Assembly: GCF_025147325.1 (NCBI RefSeq)
Contig: NZ_CP102262.1
Coordinates: forward strand, 1,736,001-1,800,000
Source: Bacteroides stercoris ATCC 43183
GTDB taxonomy: Bacteria; Bacteroidota; Bacteroidia; Bacteroidales; Bacteroidaceae
Length of the DNA: 64,000 nt
Reading direction: 5' to 3'
Position numbers and translations under genes: made by a program. Shown in pieces: positions 45,009 through 54,853 of the stretch (the first letter of the stretch is position 1; every line of letters begins with the position of its first letter). A model generated the notes under the pieces. It ran no database searches and was not told where the DNA came from. It saw only the letters and a program-made list of their open reading frames with translations.

Positions 45009-47780
45009 TTATTGTAGTTTTTCTCTTAGGAACTGCCCTGTGTAGCTTGCCGCACATGCCGCCACTTCTTCCGGTGTACCGGTTGCCACGATATAGCCGC
45101 CTTTGTCTCCGCCTTCGGGGCCGAGGTCTATAACATGGTCGGCACACTTCACTACGTCCATATTATGCTCGATGATAACGATGGAATGGCCGCGGCGTAT
45201 CAGTGCATCAAAGGCTTCCAGCAGTTTGCGGATGTCGTGGAAGTGCAGGCCGGTGGTAGGCTCGTCGAAGATGAATAGCGTAGGGTCGGCTTTCTCCATA
45301 CTGAGGTAGTAGGCCAGTTTTACGCGCTGGTTCTCACCGCCGGAGAGGGTAGAGGACGACTGACCGAGTTTGATATATCCCAGCCCCACATCTTGCAGCG
45401 GTTGCAGGCGTTTCACGATTTTCTTCTGTCCGTGTGCGGTGAAGAATTCAATGGCTTGGTTAACGGTCATTTCCAGTACATCGTAGATATTGACATCATG
45501 GAATTTCACTTCCAGCGTATCTGCCTTGAAGCGTTTGCCGTGGCAGGATTCGCACTCCAGCACAAGGTCCGCCATGAACTGCATCTCTACGGTGATGGTT
45601 CCTTCGCCCTTGCACTCCTCGCAACGGCCGCCTTCACTGTTGAAGCTGAAATGGCCGGCGGTATAGCCCATTTGTTTGGCGAGGGGTTGCTCTGCCCAAA
45701 GTTTGCGTATTTCGTCGTAGGCCTTTATGTAGGTTACGGGGTTGGAACGCGAGGACTTGCCGATGGGGTTCTGGTCTACAAACTCTACGTTGCGCAGATT
45801 TCGCAGGTCTCCGCTGATAGAGGCAAACTCGCCCGGTCGGTCGGTGCATTCGTCCAGTTCGCGTTTGAGGGCGCGGAAGAAGATATCGCGTACCAGTGTG
45901 CTTTTGCCGGAACCCGATACGCCGGTGACTACGGTCATTACATTGAGCGGAAAGCGTACGTCCACGCCTTTCAGATTGTTCTCGCGGGCGCCTGTGATTT
46001 CAATATACTGGTTCCACGGGCGACGGCTTTCGGGCACGGGAATGGTTTCCTCGCCCAGAAGATAACGCACGGTGTAGCTGTTGCTGTCTTTTTGCAAATC
46101 CTTCATGTCTCCTTGGTAGACAACCTCGCCGCCCAGACGTCCGGCCTTGGGACCGATGTCGATGATATAATCGGCGGCCCGGATGATTTCTTCGTCATGT
46201 TCCACCACGACCACCGTATTGCCCAACTGTTGCAGTTGGCGCAAGACGTGTATCAGCTTGTCCGTGTCGCGGCTGTGAAGTCCGATGCTCGGTTCGTCCA
46301 GAATGTAGAGACTGCCCACAAGACTGCTTCCCAGGGAAGTTGCCAGATTGATACGCTGGCTTTCACCGCCGGACAGCGAATTGCTGAGGCGGTTCAGGGT
46401 GAGGTATCCCAAGCCTACATCCAGCAGGAAGCGAATGCGGTTGTTGATTTCTATAAGGATGCGGCGGGCAATGTCGGCATCATGCTTGTCCAGCTTCAGG
46501 TTGTCGAAGAACACTTTCAGTTCGGTAATGGGCAGGTCTACCAGTTCGGAGATGCTGCGTCCGCCCACCCGTACATAACCGGCTTCGGGCTTCAGCCTCG
46601 TACCGTGGCATTTGGGACAAAGGGTTTTGCCGCGATAACGCGCCAGCATAACGCGGTATTGTATCTTGTACTGGTTTTCCTGCAACATTTTAAAGAAAGC
46701 ATTGATACCCTCGAAGTAGCGGGTTCCGTCCCACAGCATGCGGCGTTGTTCGTTTGTCAACTGGTAGTAGGGAGTGAAAATGGGGAATCCGGCTTTCTCC
46801 GCACCGCGTATCACCATGTCTTTCCATTCGCCCATTTTCTCGCCGCGCCAGCACACCACGGCGCCGTCGTATACGGAAAGGGAGCGGTTGGGGATGACGA
46901 GATGTTCGTCGATGCCCACGACACGTCCGAAGCCTTCGCATTCCGGACATGCGCCGATGGGGGAGTTGAACGAGAACATCTGGTCGTTGGGCTCTTCAAA
47001 CGTGATGCCGTCCGCCTCGAACTTGGTACTGAAACGGTACAGGCTGGTAGTGCCGTCCGGTTGGTAGAAACGCAGCAGGCAGGCTCCGTCACCCTCGTAC
47101 ATGGCGGTTTCGGCGGAGTCGGTGAGGCGGCTGACGGCATCTTTCTCGCCGGAAACCGTCATGCGGTCTACCAATAGGAATACGGTGTCACCGTCTTTAG
47201 GCTGATACTCGTCAATGCGCACCATTTCTCCGTTCACTTCCAGTCGGTTGAACCCTTGCTTCAAGTCTATTTCCAGTTGCTGCTGCAAAGTACGTCCTTC
47301 GCGGAGCAATATCGGGGTGAGCACGGTATAGCGTGTTCCCTCAGGTTGCCGGAGCATGCAGTTCACGATGTCCTCGGTGGAGTGTTTCTTTACCTCCTGT
47401 CCGCTGACCGGACTGAAAGTCCGTCCCACACGGGCATAGAGCAGGCGCAGGTATTCGTAGATTTCGGTAGAAGTGCCTACGGTGGAACGGGGATTGCGGC
47501 TGCTTACTTTCTGCTCAATGGCAATGGCAGGGGGGATACCCTTGATGAAATCGCATTCGGGCTTACTCATACGTCCCAAAAACTGGCGGGCGTAACTGCT
47601 GAGGCTTTCCACATAGCGCCGTTGCCCCTCGGCATAGAGTGTATCGAATGCGAGCGAGGACTTGCCGGAACCGGACAGTCCGGTTATGACGACCAGTTTG
47701 TTGCGGGGAATTTCCACATCAATATTTTTCAGATTATTGACGCGTGCCCCCTTTATGATGATAGATGTATTTTTTGCCAT
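45009..47780 (-). CDS. uvrA: Excinuclease ABC subunit A
   Basis: UvrA is the damage-recognition ATPase of nucleotide excision repair. The ATG at 47780 ([25 protein letters not shown]) gives 923 residues, the usual size. Both ABC modules are complete: Walker [13 protein letters not shown] near 30 and [10 protein letters not shown] near 640, signatures LSGGESQRI and [11 protein letters not shown], and Walker [12 protein letters not shown] and [13 protein letters not shown]. Zinc-finger pairs are seen in [24 protein letters not shown] and CESCHGKRF. It is transcribed divergently from the second GHL10 gene from a symmetric promoter. A 594-residue frame on the other strand is a shadow. Confidence 0.97.
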   Translation of the reverse strand: MAKNTSIIIKGARVNNLKNIDVEIPRNKLVVITGLSGSGKSSLAFDTLYAEGQRRYVESLSSYARQFLGRMSKPECDFIKGIPPAIAIEQKVSSRNPRSTVGTSTEIYEYLRLLYARVGRTFSPVSGQEVKKHSTEDIVNCMLRQPEGTRYTVLTPILLREGRTLQQQLEIDLKQGFNRLEVNGEMVRIDEYQPKDGDTVFLLVDRMTVSGEKDAVSRLTDSAETAMYEGDGACLLRFYQPDGTTSLYRFSTKFEADGITFEEPNDQMFSFNSPIGACPECEGFGRVVGIDEHLVIPNRSLSVYDGAVVCWRGEKMGEWKDMVIRGAEKAGFPIFTPYYQLTNEQRRMLWDGTRYFEGINAFFKMLQENQYKIQYRVMLARYRGKTLCPKCHGTRLKPEAGYVRVGGRSISELVDLPITELKVFFDNLKLDKHDADIARRILIEINNRIRFLLDVGLGYLTLNRLSNSLSGGESQRINLATSLGSSLVGSLYILDEPSIGLHSRDTDKLIHVLRQLQQLGNTVVVVEHDEEIIRAADYIIDIGPKAGRLGGEVVYQGDMKDLQKDSNSYTVRYLLGEETIPVPESRRPWNQYIEITGARENNLKGVDVRFPLNVMTVVTGVSGSGKSTLVRDIFFRALKRELDECTDRPGEFASISGDLRNLRNVEFVDQNPIGKSSRSNPVTYIKAYDEIRKLWAEQPLAKQMGYTAGHFSFNSEGGRCEECKGEGTITVEMQFMADLVLECESCHGKRFKADTLEVKFHDVNIYDVLEMTVNQAIEFFTAHGQKKIVKRLQPLQDVGLGYIKLGQSSSTLSGGENQRVKLAYYLSMEKADPTLFIFDEPTTGLHFHDIRKLLEAFDALIRRGHSIVIIEHNMDVVKCADHVIDLGPEGGDKGGYIVATGTPEEVAACAASYTGQFLREKLQ

Positions 47781-47798
47781 AAGACGATTGAAAATGAA

Positions 47799-47835
47799 TT
47801 GAGTTGCAAAGATAATCATTATCTTTGCGACACAA
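47799..47835. promoter_or_regulatory. Perfectly symmetric divergent promoter, uvrA and second GHL10 gene
   Basis: A perfect inverted repeat with 11-bp arms surrounds C47817 (47806-47828). Each arm contains an exact -7 box TATCTTTG: plus strand 47820-47827, minus strand 47807-47814. Each has a TTG 18 bp upstream (plus 47799-47801, minus 47833-47835), so the two promoters overlap and share bases. Confidence 0.75.
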
Positions 47836-47852
47836 TATTTAAAAAGAATAAA

Positions 47853-49364
47853 ATGAAAGTGAGAAATCTCCTCTTGTTACTGGCTTTCTGCTGCCTTTCA
47901 CTGGCTGTACAGGCACAGTTCGTATCCACATCTGCACATCCTAAACGTGAATTTCGTGCTGCATGGATTCAGGCGGTAAACGGACAGTTCCGTGGCATAC
48001 CGACCGACCGGTTGAAGCAAATCTTGATAAATCAGTTGAACTCCCTGCAAGGTGCAGGTATCAATGCCATTATTTTTCAGGTGCGTCCCGAAGCCGATGC
48101 GTTGTATGCTTCGCAGTACGAACCGTGGAGCCGTTTCCTGACAGGTGTGCAGGGCAAAGCCCCGGAACCTTATTGGGACCCTATGCAGTTTATGATTGAG
48201 GAGTGCCACAAGCGGAGCATGGAGTTTCATGCCTGGATTAATCCGTATCGGGTAAAGACTTCGTTGAAGAACGAGCTTTCGCCTATCCATATTTATAATT
48301 CGCATCCGGAGTGGTTCGTGACGTATGGCGACCAGCTTTACTTCGATCCTGCGCTTCCCGAAAGCCGCAATCATATCTGTAAGGTGATAACCGACATCGT
48401 GTCGCGCTATGATGTGGATGCCATTCACATGGACGATTATTTCTATCCCTATCCTATCAAGGGAAAGGATTTCCCGGATGATGCCAGCTTTGCACGCTAT
48501 GGCGGCGGTTTCAGCAATAAGGCGGACTGGCGCCGCAGTAATGTGAATATTCTCATTCAGAAAATACATGAGACGGTTCGCGGACTGAAACCCTGGGTGA
48601 AGTTCGGCGTGAGTCCTTTCGGTATCTACCGCAATCAGAGCAGCGACCCGCTGGGCAGCGCCACAAACGGTTTGCAGAATTATGATGATTTGTATGCCGA
48701 CGTACTTCTGTGGGCACGCAAAGGCTGGATTGATTATAACATACCGCAAGTGTATTGGCAGATAGGACATCCGGCTGCCGACTATGAAACTTTGGTGAAG
48801 TGGTGGGCAAAGCATACGGAGAACCGTCCTTTGTTTATCGGACAGTCTGTAATGAATACGGTACAGAATGCCGACCCGAAGAATCCGTCCGTCAATCAGC
48901 TTCCCCGCAAGATGGCTTTGCAGCGGGCATATCAGACAATCGGCGGCAGTTGCCAATGGCCTGCCAGCGCAGTAGTGGAGAATGCCGGCAAATACCGCGA
49001 TGCGCTGGTTGCCGAGTACCATAAGTATCCGGCTTTGCCACCCGTATTTGACTTTATGGACAATGAAGCCCCGGATAAGGTGCGCAAGGTAAAACCGGTG
49101 TGGACTGCCGACGGTTACATCCTTTTCTGGACTGCTCCGAAGTTCAAGGATGAAATGAACCGTCCGGTACAGTATGTTGTCTACCGTTTTGCTTCGAAAG
49201 AGAAGGTGGACATCGACGACCCTTCGCACATTGTGGCTGTTACGCGCAATACTTTCTATAAGTTGCCTTATGAGGATGGCAAGACGAAGTACCGTTATGT
49301 AGTTACGGCGCTCGACCGCCTGCACAACGAATCCAAGTCTGTAAGCAAGAAAGTGAAGCTGTAG
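47853..49364 (+). CDS. GHL10/DUF187 family putative glycoside hydrolase (second copy)
   Basis: The ATG at 47853 gives a 503-residue protein with a signal peptide (NLLLLLAFCCLSLAVQAQ); the open frame runs far upstream into antisense uvrA and is not real there. The barrel motifs parallel the copy at 41036-42490: KREFRAAWIQAVNGQF, INAIIFQVRPEADALYASQYEPWSRF, CHKRSMEFHAWINPYRV, YDVDAIHMDDYFYPYP and KFGVSPFGIYRN. A fibronectin-like tail follows (KVRKVKPVWTADGYILFWTAP). The HMDDYFYP motif likely carries the catalytic acids. The substrate is unknown. It faces the chromate-type transporter genes, with only 17 bp between the convergent stops. Confidence 0.88.
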   Translation: MKVRNLLLLLAFCCLSLAVQAQFVSTSAHPKREFRAAWIQAVNGQFRGIPTDRLKQILINQLNSLQGAGINAIIFQVRPEADALYASQYEPWSRFLTGVQGKAPEPYWDPMQFMIEECHKRSMEFHAWINPYRVKTSLKNELSPIHIYNSHPEWFVTYGDQLYFDPALPESRNHICKVITDIVSRYDVDAIHMDDYFYPYPIKGKDFPDDASFARYGGGFSNKADWRRSNVNILIQKIHETVRGLKPWVKFGVSPFGIYRNQSSDPLGSATNGLQNYDDLYADVLLWARKGWIDYNIPQVYWQIGHPAADYETLVKWWAKHTENRPLFIGQSVMNTVQNADPKNPSVNQLPRKMALQRAYQTIGGSCQWPASAVVENAGKYRDALVAEYHKYPALPPVFDFMDNEAPDKVRKVKPVWTADGYILFWTAPKFKDEMNRPVQYVVYRFASKEKVDIDDPSHIVAVTRNTFYKLPYEDGKTKYRYVVTALDRLHNESKSVSKKVKL

Positions 49365-49381
49365 GAATCAACTGCCAACTA

Positions 49382-49951
49382 TCAATAAAGTATCAGCCCT
49401 GCTATTCCGCATACTATAATCATCAGTATGGGGTTGACCTTATATTTTCTTGTTCCGATGAAAGCTGCAAGGAAGATGATGATACTGATGATGAAAGAGT
49501 ACATATCTTCCTGAGGCGAACTGAAGTTCTCCGTGTTCATCAGTACCAGCGCAGCCGATGCCAGCAGTCCTACTACCGCCGGGCGAAGTCCGCTGAATAC
49601 GGCTTCTACTGCCGGGTGCTTCTGATATTTCAGAAAGAATTTGCTGATGGTGAGCATCAGGATGAACGAAGGCAGCACTACGGCGAAAGTGGCTATGCAA
49701 GACCCAAGCACTCCCATGCTCGTGCCGTATTGTTCGGCTATCGTGGAATAGCCTACATAGGTTGCCGAATTGATGCCGATAGGACCGGGAGTCATCTGGC
49801 TGATTGCTACGATGTCGGTAAACTCCTGTGGTGTGAGCCAGCCGTAACGGGTGACTACCTCACCTTGTATCATGGACAGCATGGCGTATCCGCCGCCAAA
49901 ACCGAACAGGCCGATTTTAAAGAATGTGTAGAATAGATGGAGGAAAAGCAT
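49382..49951 (-). CDS. Chromate-transporter family protein, single-domain subunit B
   Basis: The 189-residue membrane protein is one CHR domain: the N-terminal FKIGLFGFGGGYAMLSMIQGEVV is the family signature, followed by ISQMTPGPIGINSATYVGY and about five to six hydrophobic segments. In many bacteria two such short proteins work as a pair. Family members export chromate in some species, but the physiological substrate in gut anaerobes is not established. The partner gene lies 56 bp upstream. Confidence 0.9.
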   Translation of the reverse strand: MLFLHLFYTFFKIGLFGFGGGYAMLSMIQGEVVTRYGWLTPQEFTDIVAISQMTPGPIGINSATYVGYSTIAEQYGTSMGVLGSCIATFAVVLPSFILMLTISKFFLKYQKHPAVEAVFSGLRPAVVGLLASAALVLMNTENFSSPQEDMYSFIISIIIFLAAFIGTRKYKVNPILMIIVCGIAGLILY

Positions 49952-50007
49952 GATGTAGTGATTAGTGGTTAGTGATTAGCGATAAGTGGGGTGGTTTTGT
50001 TTAATTT

Positions 50008-50559
50008 TTAACTGTTGGTTTTCGGGAAGCGCAGCCTTCCGAACAGGTATCCGCCTATACCGGCAGCAATGATAATCCAGATGGGGGAGAAGCCCAATAA
50101 CCAGATAAGCAGAGCCGAGACAACAGGAATCCATATCGTGTAGCGGTTGATTTTGGCGGATTTGGCCATACTGAAAGTCGGAGCGGCTATCAGTGCTACA
50201 ACTGCCGGACGGATACCCTTGAAGATACGCTCTACGTAGACATTGTCTTTGAAGTTATGGAAAAACAAGGCTATGGCAAGGATAATGAGGAAAGAGGGCA
50301 GTATCGTTCCCAGGGCGGTAACGATGCTTCCCCGTATTCCACGCAGGCGGTAGCCTATGAATATGGATATGTTGACCGCAAGGATGCCCGGTGCCGACTG
50401 GGCGATGGCAAGCAGATCTATAAAATCCTCTTTGGCTATCCACCGGCGTTTCGTTACGATTTCGTCCTCAATCAATGGAACCATGGCATAGCCGCCGCCA
50501 ATGGTGAATGCTCCGATTTTAAAGAAAATGGAAAATGCTTCGGTATATATATTCGTCAT
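50008..50559 (-). CDS. Chromate-transporter family protein, single-domain subunit A
   Basis: The ATG at 50559 gives 183 residues starting MTNIYTEAFSIFFKIGAFTIGGGYAMVPLIEDEIV, with the CHR signature; the frame upstream overlaps the regulator gene and is not used. It shares the layout of the subunit at 49382-49951 (IAQSAPGILAVNISIFIGYRLRG against ISQMTPGPIGINSATYVGY), so the pair arose by duplication. Its start is 25 bp after the stop of a hybrid two-component regulator on the same strand, which implies co-transcription. Confidence 0.9.
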   Translation of the reverse strand: MTNIYTEAFSIFFKIGAFTIGGGYAMVPLIEDEIVTKRRWIAKEDFIDLLAIAQSAPGILAVNISIFIGYRLRGIRGSIVTALGTILPSFLIILAIALFFHNFKDNVYVERIFKGIRPAVVALIAAPTFSMAKSAKINRYTIWIPVVSALLIWLLGFSPIWIIIAAGIGGYLFGRLRFPKTNS

Positions 50560-50584
50560 ATCATGTGTAATGCTGTAATTCGGT

Positions 50585-53500
50585 TTATTGTTTGCCCTCT
50601 CCAATATTTCCTTCTTCTTTTGCATATTGGCTCGGACTGATATTAAAGTGTTTCTTAAAGACTTCACGGAAGTATTTGGCATCGCTGAAACCGGTCATTT
50701 CGGCAACTTCGGTGATGGTGTACTTTTGTTCCTTCAGCAGTTGCATGGCACGTTTCAGGCGTATCAACCGTACATAATCTCCCGGAGCCTGGTCGGTCAG
50801 TGCCTTTAACTTGTTGTAGAAACTGGTACGGCTCATGTTGAGCAGGGTGCAAAGCACATCAATCGTGAAGCTCGGATTGTCCATGTTGTCCTCTACATTC
50901 TTCTTGATGCTGGCAATGAATTTCCAGTCCAAATCCGTAGAACAGTTGATGCATTCCGTGTTGTGGGTATCATCGTTCAGCTCCAGATTGCCGTATCTGT
51001 GGCGCAATAAGGCACGGTTGGCAAGCAGATTGGCAATGGTGGCGCGCAGGATTCCGATGTTAAACGGTTTCACGACGTATTCATCCGCTCCGGTTTGCAG
51101 CCCGTCGATGATGTTTTTGTCCGTATTGAGGGCCGTAAGCAGGATAACGGGGATGTGCGAGGTATCAATGTCATTCTTCACTTTCTGGCACAATTCATCA
51201 CCCCGCATTTCGGGCATCATGATGTCCGAGATAATCAGGTCGGGGAAATACTCCTTCACGATACAAAGCGCCGATTTTCCGTTGGAACATACTTGTACAT
51301 GGTAGTTCTCCGCCAGCGTACGCCGCAGGTATTCCCTCAGTTCGTCGTTATCCTCTACTATCAGTATCTTCTGGCGGTTACCGGCATCCTGAGTTTGCTG
51401 TTGGGCATGTTCGTAACCCTCTATGGGCGTGTTGACGGCGGGGGTGTCCGGAGTTCCCTTTTCCGGAGAGGTGATTTGTTCCGGTTCATTGTTCTGTTCC
51501 TGCTCTTTGGTGGGAGCAGGACGGTGTATGGCCTTGCGGTAGCGTTTCTCGCCTTTAGGGAAAGATACTTTGATGCAGGAGCCTTTTCCTTCGGTGCTGG
51601 TGAAGTTGAGCTTTCCTTTATGCATATGCACGAGTTTCCATACAAGAAGCAGTCCGATGCCGCTGCCGGTTACTTTGGAATTGATGGCATTGCTGCCGCG
51701 GAAGTGCATCTTGAACAGCTTTTTCTGCTCGTCCAGTGGAATGCCGATACCTGTGTCACTGACTTCCACGTTCCAGGTATCTTCCGTTTCGTAAGCATAG
51801 ACATGCACGCTTCCGCCTTCGGGCGTGTATTTCAGTGCATTGGATATGATATTCTTCAAAATGGAGTCCATCTTATCCTTATCCAGCCAGACATTCAGAT
51901 AGCGGAAGTTGCTTTCGTAAGTCAGGTCGATGTGCTTTACGGAAGCGTATGAACGGAAAACATTAACAATGTCGGTCATATAAGCTCCCAGTTCGTATTC
52001 GGATACGTAGAAATTGTTCGAATAGGTATCCGCGCGTTCAAAGTTTATGAGGTTGGTTGTGAGACGTAGCAGGGCGTTGACGTTGCGAAGCGCCGTGCTG
52101 AGGTTGTCCGTTCCTTCCTTGCTTAGTTTCTCACGGTCGGAGAGTTCCTCCAACGGTGCTTTGATGAGCGTCAGCGGAGTACGGATGTCATGCGCGGTGT
52201 TGACAAAGAAACGGATCTTGTCATCGGATATCTTTCGTTGCTTGCGCAATACGATTATGCGCAATGCGATGCTTGCAATCGCAACAAGGATAAGCGCATA
52301 CAGTAATAATGCCCATATGCTGAGCCAGATGGGTTGCTCGACAATAATATCTATGCTGCGCTCTTCCAAGACCATACGCCGGTCTTCACTGGATATGGCG
52401 CGGACACGCAGGGTGTAATGGCCGGGATTCAGATTGGTGAACCGGATGACATTTTCCTCTCCCGGACGGCTCCAGCCGTCATAGAATCCTTCCAGTTTCC
52501 ACGAATACAGGATGAGGGAAGGATAGTCATAATTGATGGACGATACCTGAAGCGAAAATATATTCTGGCTGTATTTCAGTTTCAGGCTTTTGGTTTCGTC
52601 GATATCCAAAACCAAAGGAGAACCTTCGTCTTTGGGGTATACTGTTTGGTAGAAAACGCGCAAATCGCTGAATATCATGCGCGAACTGTACTCGCGGGGC
52701 AATACCATGTCTCTTGGAAATTCTATGGCTCCGTCGGTACTTCCGAAAATGGCATTCCCGTTCTTGCGCAGTGTTCCGGAATTGGCATTGAAATGGTCGG
52801 AATGCAGTCCCTGTTCTTTGGTCCAGTTATGGAATCTTTTTTCTTTGAGGTAGAAACCGCTCAGTCCGTATTCCGTACTTAAGAGAATATCATCTTTTCC
52901 GTCTGACAGAATTGTATAGATATTGTTGGAGATAAGTGCGCAGTTATCTTTATGATAGTGTTCAAAGTTCTGCCTGGCAGGGTCGTAAATCAGCAGACCG
53001 GAATTGTTTGTGCCGATATACAGCAGTCCGTTGGGGGCCTGATACAGGGAGTATATATAGGAGGACTCTACCGGCAGCGTTATGTACCGGTATTTGCCGG
53101 TTGCTTTCTCCAGCAGGTATAAGCCGTTGGCTGTACCTATCCACATGTATTTTTCGTCCCGCTCCTTGATGTCCGTTATGACTTCCAGCCCGGGTATCGA
53201 TTCAATGTTTTTATGTTTCAGGTCTATTCTTTTCAGGTTGTAGTATCCCCCCGACCAGATATAACCGTCTCTGTCTTTGGTAATGGAACGGATGTACTTG
53301 TCGGGACGAATCGTTGCGCCGCCGAACAAGGCGGGCGTGAAAAAGCTGACAGAACGCTTTTTCTTATCTATCTGGTAGATGCCGGAACTGTAGCCGCCTA
53401 CCCAGATAATGCCGGGACTGACCTCGCACAGAGACATGAATGTATGGCTCTGGTTCTTCTGCTCCTTATCGTAGACGCTCAAGAACGAATGCCATTGTTG

Positions 53501-54637
53501 GGTACGATGCTCATACAGGCTGATGCCGTTGTTGGTGGCATACCATAGGTCGCCCTCTTCGTCTTCCATAACGGCGTTTACCTGATCGTTGATGAGGGAC
53601 TGTTTGTTGCCGATGGAATGCTTTATCCATTTGTAATCGCTGTACCGGTTGTTGCGTACGGTAATGCCGATAGGATAGTTCGCCATCCAGATGCGTTGCT
53701 CGTTATCCACGTATATGTCGTAGATTGTATTGCCGTTCATGGCGTTATATCGGTTGAAGTCGGCCACGATGTACGGTTCGGACCGGTAAGTGTCCACATC
53801 CATCTTGTAGACACCTGCACCGTCTGTCGCTATCAATATGTCTTTTTCACCGAAAGTACAGATACGGTTGATGCTGACATCTATCAGGCCGGATTTGATG
53901 TGGAACGCCTTATGAAGGTTCAGATCGTATACATAGATACCTCTTTGAAAGGTTCCGATAAAGATTTTGCGGCTGCCTTTATGAAAGAACAGCTCGTTGA
54001 TTTGCAGTCTTAGCGTATCCAGTTTCTCGCAAGGGCTTAGCGCAAGCACATTGTTTTTCAGTTCGGCATAATGCACGCCTACATCCGTGCCTATAAAATA
54101 GTGGGTCTCGTCTATCTGCTCGATGTCGGTAATGCTTTCGTTGATTTCATTCTTTATGACAACGGTTGCTTTTGTCAGGCTGTTATATAGGTAAATGTTT
54201 CTTTGGTTGCAGAGCCATATTATATTATTATCATCGATAAATCCATAGCTGACGGGAGTGTGCAGGCCTTCCGTCTCGCTTTTGGGCAATTTATATACCA
54301 GTTGGAAACGGTCGTGCTTGCTTTCATAACAGAACACGCGTCCTTGCTTGCCTATTTCCCATAGCCTTCCCTGCGAATCCGAATACAGCCAGTTGAGGTT
54401 CATCATGGAGTTGATTTCATCTTCGCCGTCCATGAGTTTATAGTGCTTGAATTCCTTTCCGTTATAACGGTCGATGCCGTCGTGCGTGAGGAACCACATG
54501 TAACCTTTAGGCCCTTTTTGAATCGCATATACCCGCCTGTTGCTCAAACCATCCTCTACGCCGATGTAGTTATATGTCTGAGCGGCAGCCAGAAAGGATG
54601 ATATAAGGAAAAGAAAGAAAAAGAAATGCTTTTTCAT
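50585..54637 (-). CDS. Hybrid two-component system with beta-propeller sensor
   Basis: The ATG at 54637 gives a signal peptide (FFFFLFLISSFLAAAQ) and 1,350 residues. The periplasmic sensor consists of Reg_prop propeller repeats (GLSNRRVYAIQKGPKGYMWFLTHDG, LWYATNNGISLY, YMWIGTANGLYLL, DDILLSTEYGLSGF) and a Y_Y_Y domain (YSWKLEGFYDGWSRPGEENVIRFTNLNPGHYTLRVRA). One membrane helix (IWLSIWALLLYALILVAIASIALRI) leads to the kinase (TAHDIRTPLTL, His about 816; DTGIGIP; GSGIGLLLV), a receiver (IVEDNDELREYL, phospho-acceptor Asp about 1138) and an AraC-type helix-turn-helix. This class normally controls polysaccharide loci and senses oligosaccharides, yet no SusCD pair is near. It lies just upstream of the chromate-type transporter genes. 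Confidence 0.95.
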   Translation of the reverse strand: MKKHFFFFLFLISSFLAAAQTYNYIGVEDGLSNRRVYAIQKGPKGYMWFLTHDGIDRYNGKEFKHYKLMDGEDEINSMMNLNWLYSDSQGRLWEIGKQGRVFCYESKHDRFQLVYKLPKSETEGLHTPVSYGFIDDNNIIWLCNQRNIYLYNSLTKATVVIKNEINESITDIEQIDETHYFIGTDVGVHYAELKNNVLALSPCEKLDTLRLQINELFFHKGSRKIFIGTFQRGIYVYDLNLHKAFHIKSGLIDVSINRICTFGEKDILIATDGAGVYKMDVDTYRSEPYIVADFNRYNAMNGNTIYDIYVDNEQRIWMANYPIGITVRNNRYSDYKWIKHSIGNKQSLINDQVNAVMEDEEGDLWYATNNGISLYEHRTQQWHSFLSVYDKEQKNQSHTFMSLCEVSPGIIWVGGYSSGIYQIDKKKRSVSFFTPALFGGATIRPDKYIRSITKDRDGYIWSGGYYNLKRIDLKHKNIESIPGLEVITDIKERDEKYMWIGTANGLYLLEKATGKYRYITLPVESSYIYSLYQAPNGLLYIGTNNSGLLIYDPARQNFEHYHKDNCALISNNIYTILSDGKDDILLSTEYGLSGFYLKEKRFHNWTKEQGLHSDHFNANSGTLRKNGNAIFGSTDGAIEFPRDMVLPREYSSRMIFSDLRVFYQTVYPKDEGSPLVLDIDETKSLKLKYSQNIFSLQVSSINYDYPSLILYSWKLEGFYDGWSRPGEENVIRFTNLNPGHYTLRVRAISSEDRRMVLEERSIDIIVEQPIWLSIWALLLYALILVAIASIALRIIVLRKQRKISDDKIRFFVNTAHDIRTPLTLIKAPLEELSDREKLSKEGTDNLSTALRNVNALLRLTTNLINFERADTYSNNFYVSEYELGAYMTDIVNVFRSYASVKHIDLTYESNFRYLNVWLDKDKMDSILKNIISNALKYTPEGGSVHVYAYETEDTWNVEVSDTGIGIPLDEQKKLFKMHFRGSNAINSKVTGSGIGLLLVWKLVHMHKGKLNFTSTEGKGSCIKVSFPKGEKRYRKAIHRPAPTKEQEQNNEPEQITSPEKGTPDTPAVNTPIEGYEHAQQQTQDAGNRQKILIVEDNDELREYLRRTLAENYHVQVCSNGKSALCIVKEYFPDLIISDIMMPEMRGDELCQKVKNDIDTSHIPVILLTALNTDKNIIDGLQTGADEYVVKPFNIGILRATIANLLANRALLRHRYGNLELNDDTHNTECINCSTDLDWKFIASIKKNVEDNMDNPSFTIDVLCTLLNMSRTSFYNKLKALTDQAPGDYVRLIRLKRAMQLLKEQKYTITEVAEMTGFSDAKYFREVFKKHFNISPSQYAKEEGNIGEGKQ

Positions 54638-54692
54638 ATTAGCCGATTTTGGTATTTGAGTTTGATAAAGTTGGGGGGATTTAATATTAACA

Positions 54693-54724
54693 CAAAAGTA
54701 GTGAAAATGTTTGAGATATGCAAA
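54693..54724 (-). promoter_or_regulatory. Promoter of the beta-propeller hybrid regulator gene
   Basis: On the minus strand TTTG (54724-54721), a 20-bp gap and TACTTTTG (54700-54693) form a full match to the Bacteroides -33/-7 pattern, 55 bp before the start codon. Confidence 0.7.
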
Positions 54725-54780
54725 AAAGGAAATACAGAGTGGTAAAGCGGCAGGATGGAAGGCGGTGTGGAGATATAAGA

Positions 54781-54822
54781 AATGTGCCAAAGCTCCTGCA
54801 AAAGCAGAGTCTTTGGCACATT
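54781..54822 (-). terminator. Terminator after purL
   Basis: A perfect 12-bp stem (AATGTGCCAAAG with CTTTGGCACATT) and an 18-nt loop lie 32 bp after the purL stop on the minus strand. The T-tract that follows is short. Confidence 0.65.
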
Positions 54823-54853
54823 ATCCATTATTGCATTACAGTTTTACACGTGG

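Noticed and set aside
45393..47177. 594-residue open frame on the + strand opposite uvrA
   Set aside because: It lies wholly inside the well-supported uvrA gene in the complementary frame; biased codon use removes stops on the other strand. The translation has no recognisable domain.
47898..49325. 475-residue frame opposite the second GHL10 gene
   Set aside because: It is antisense to a gene with signal peptide and clear barrel motifs; no start context or domain supports it.
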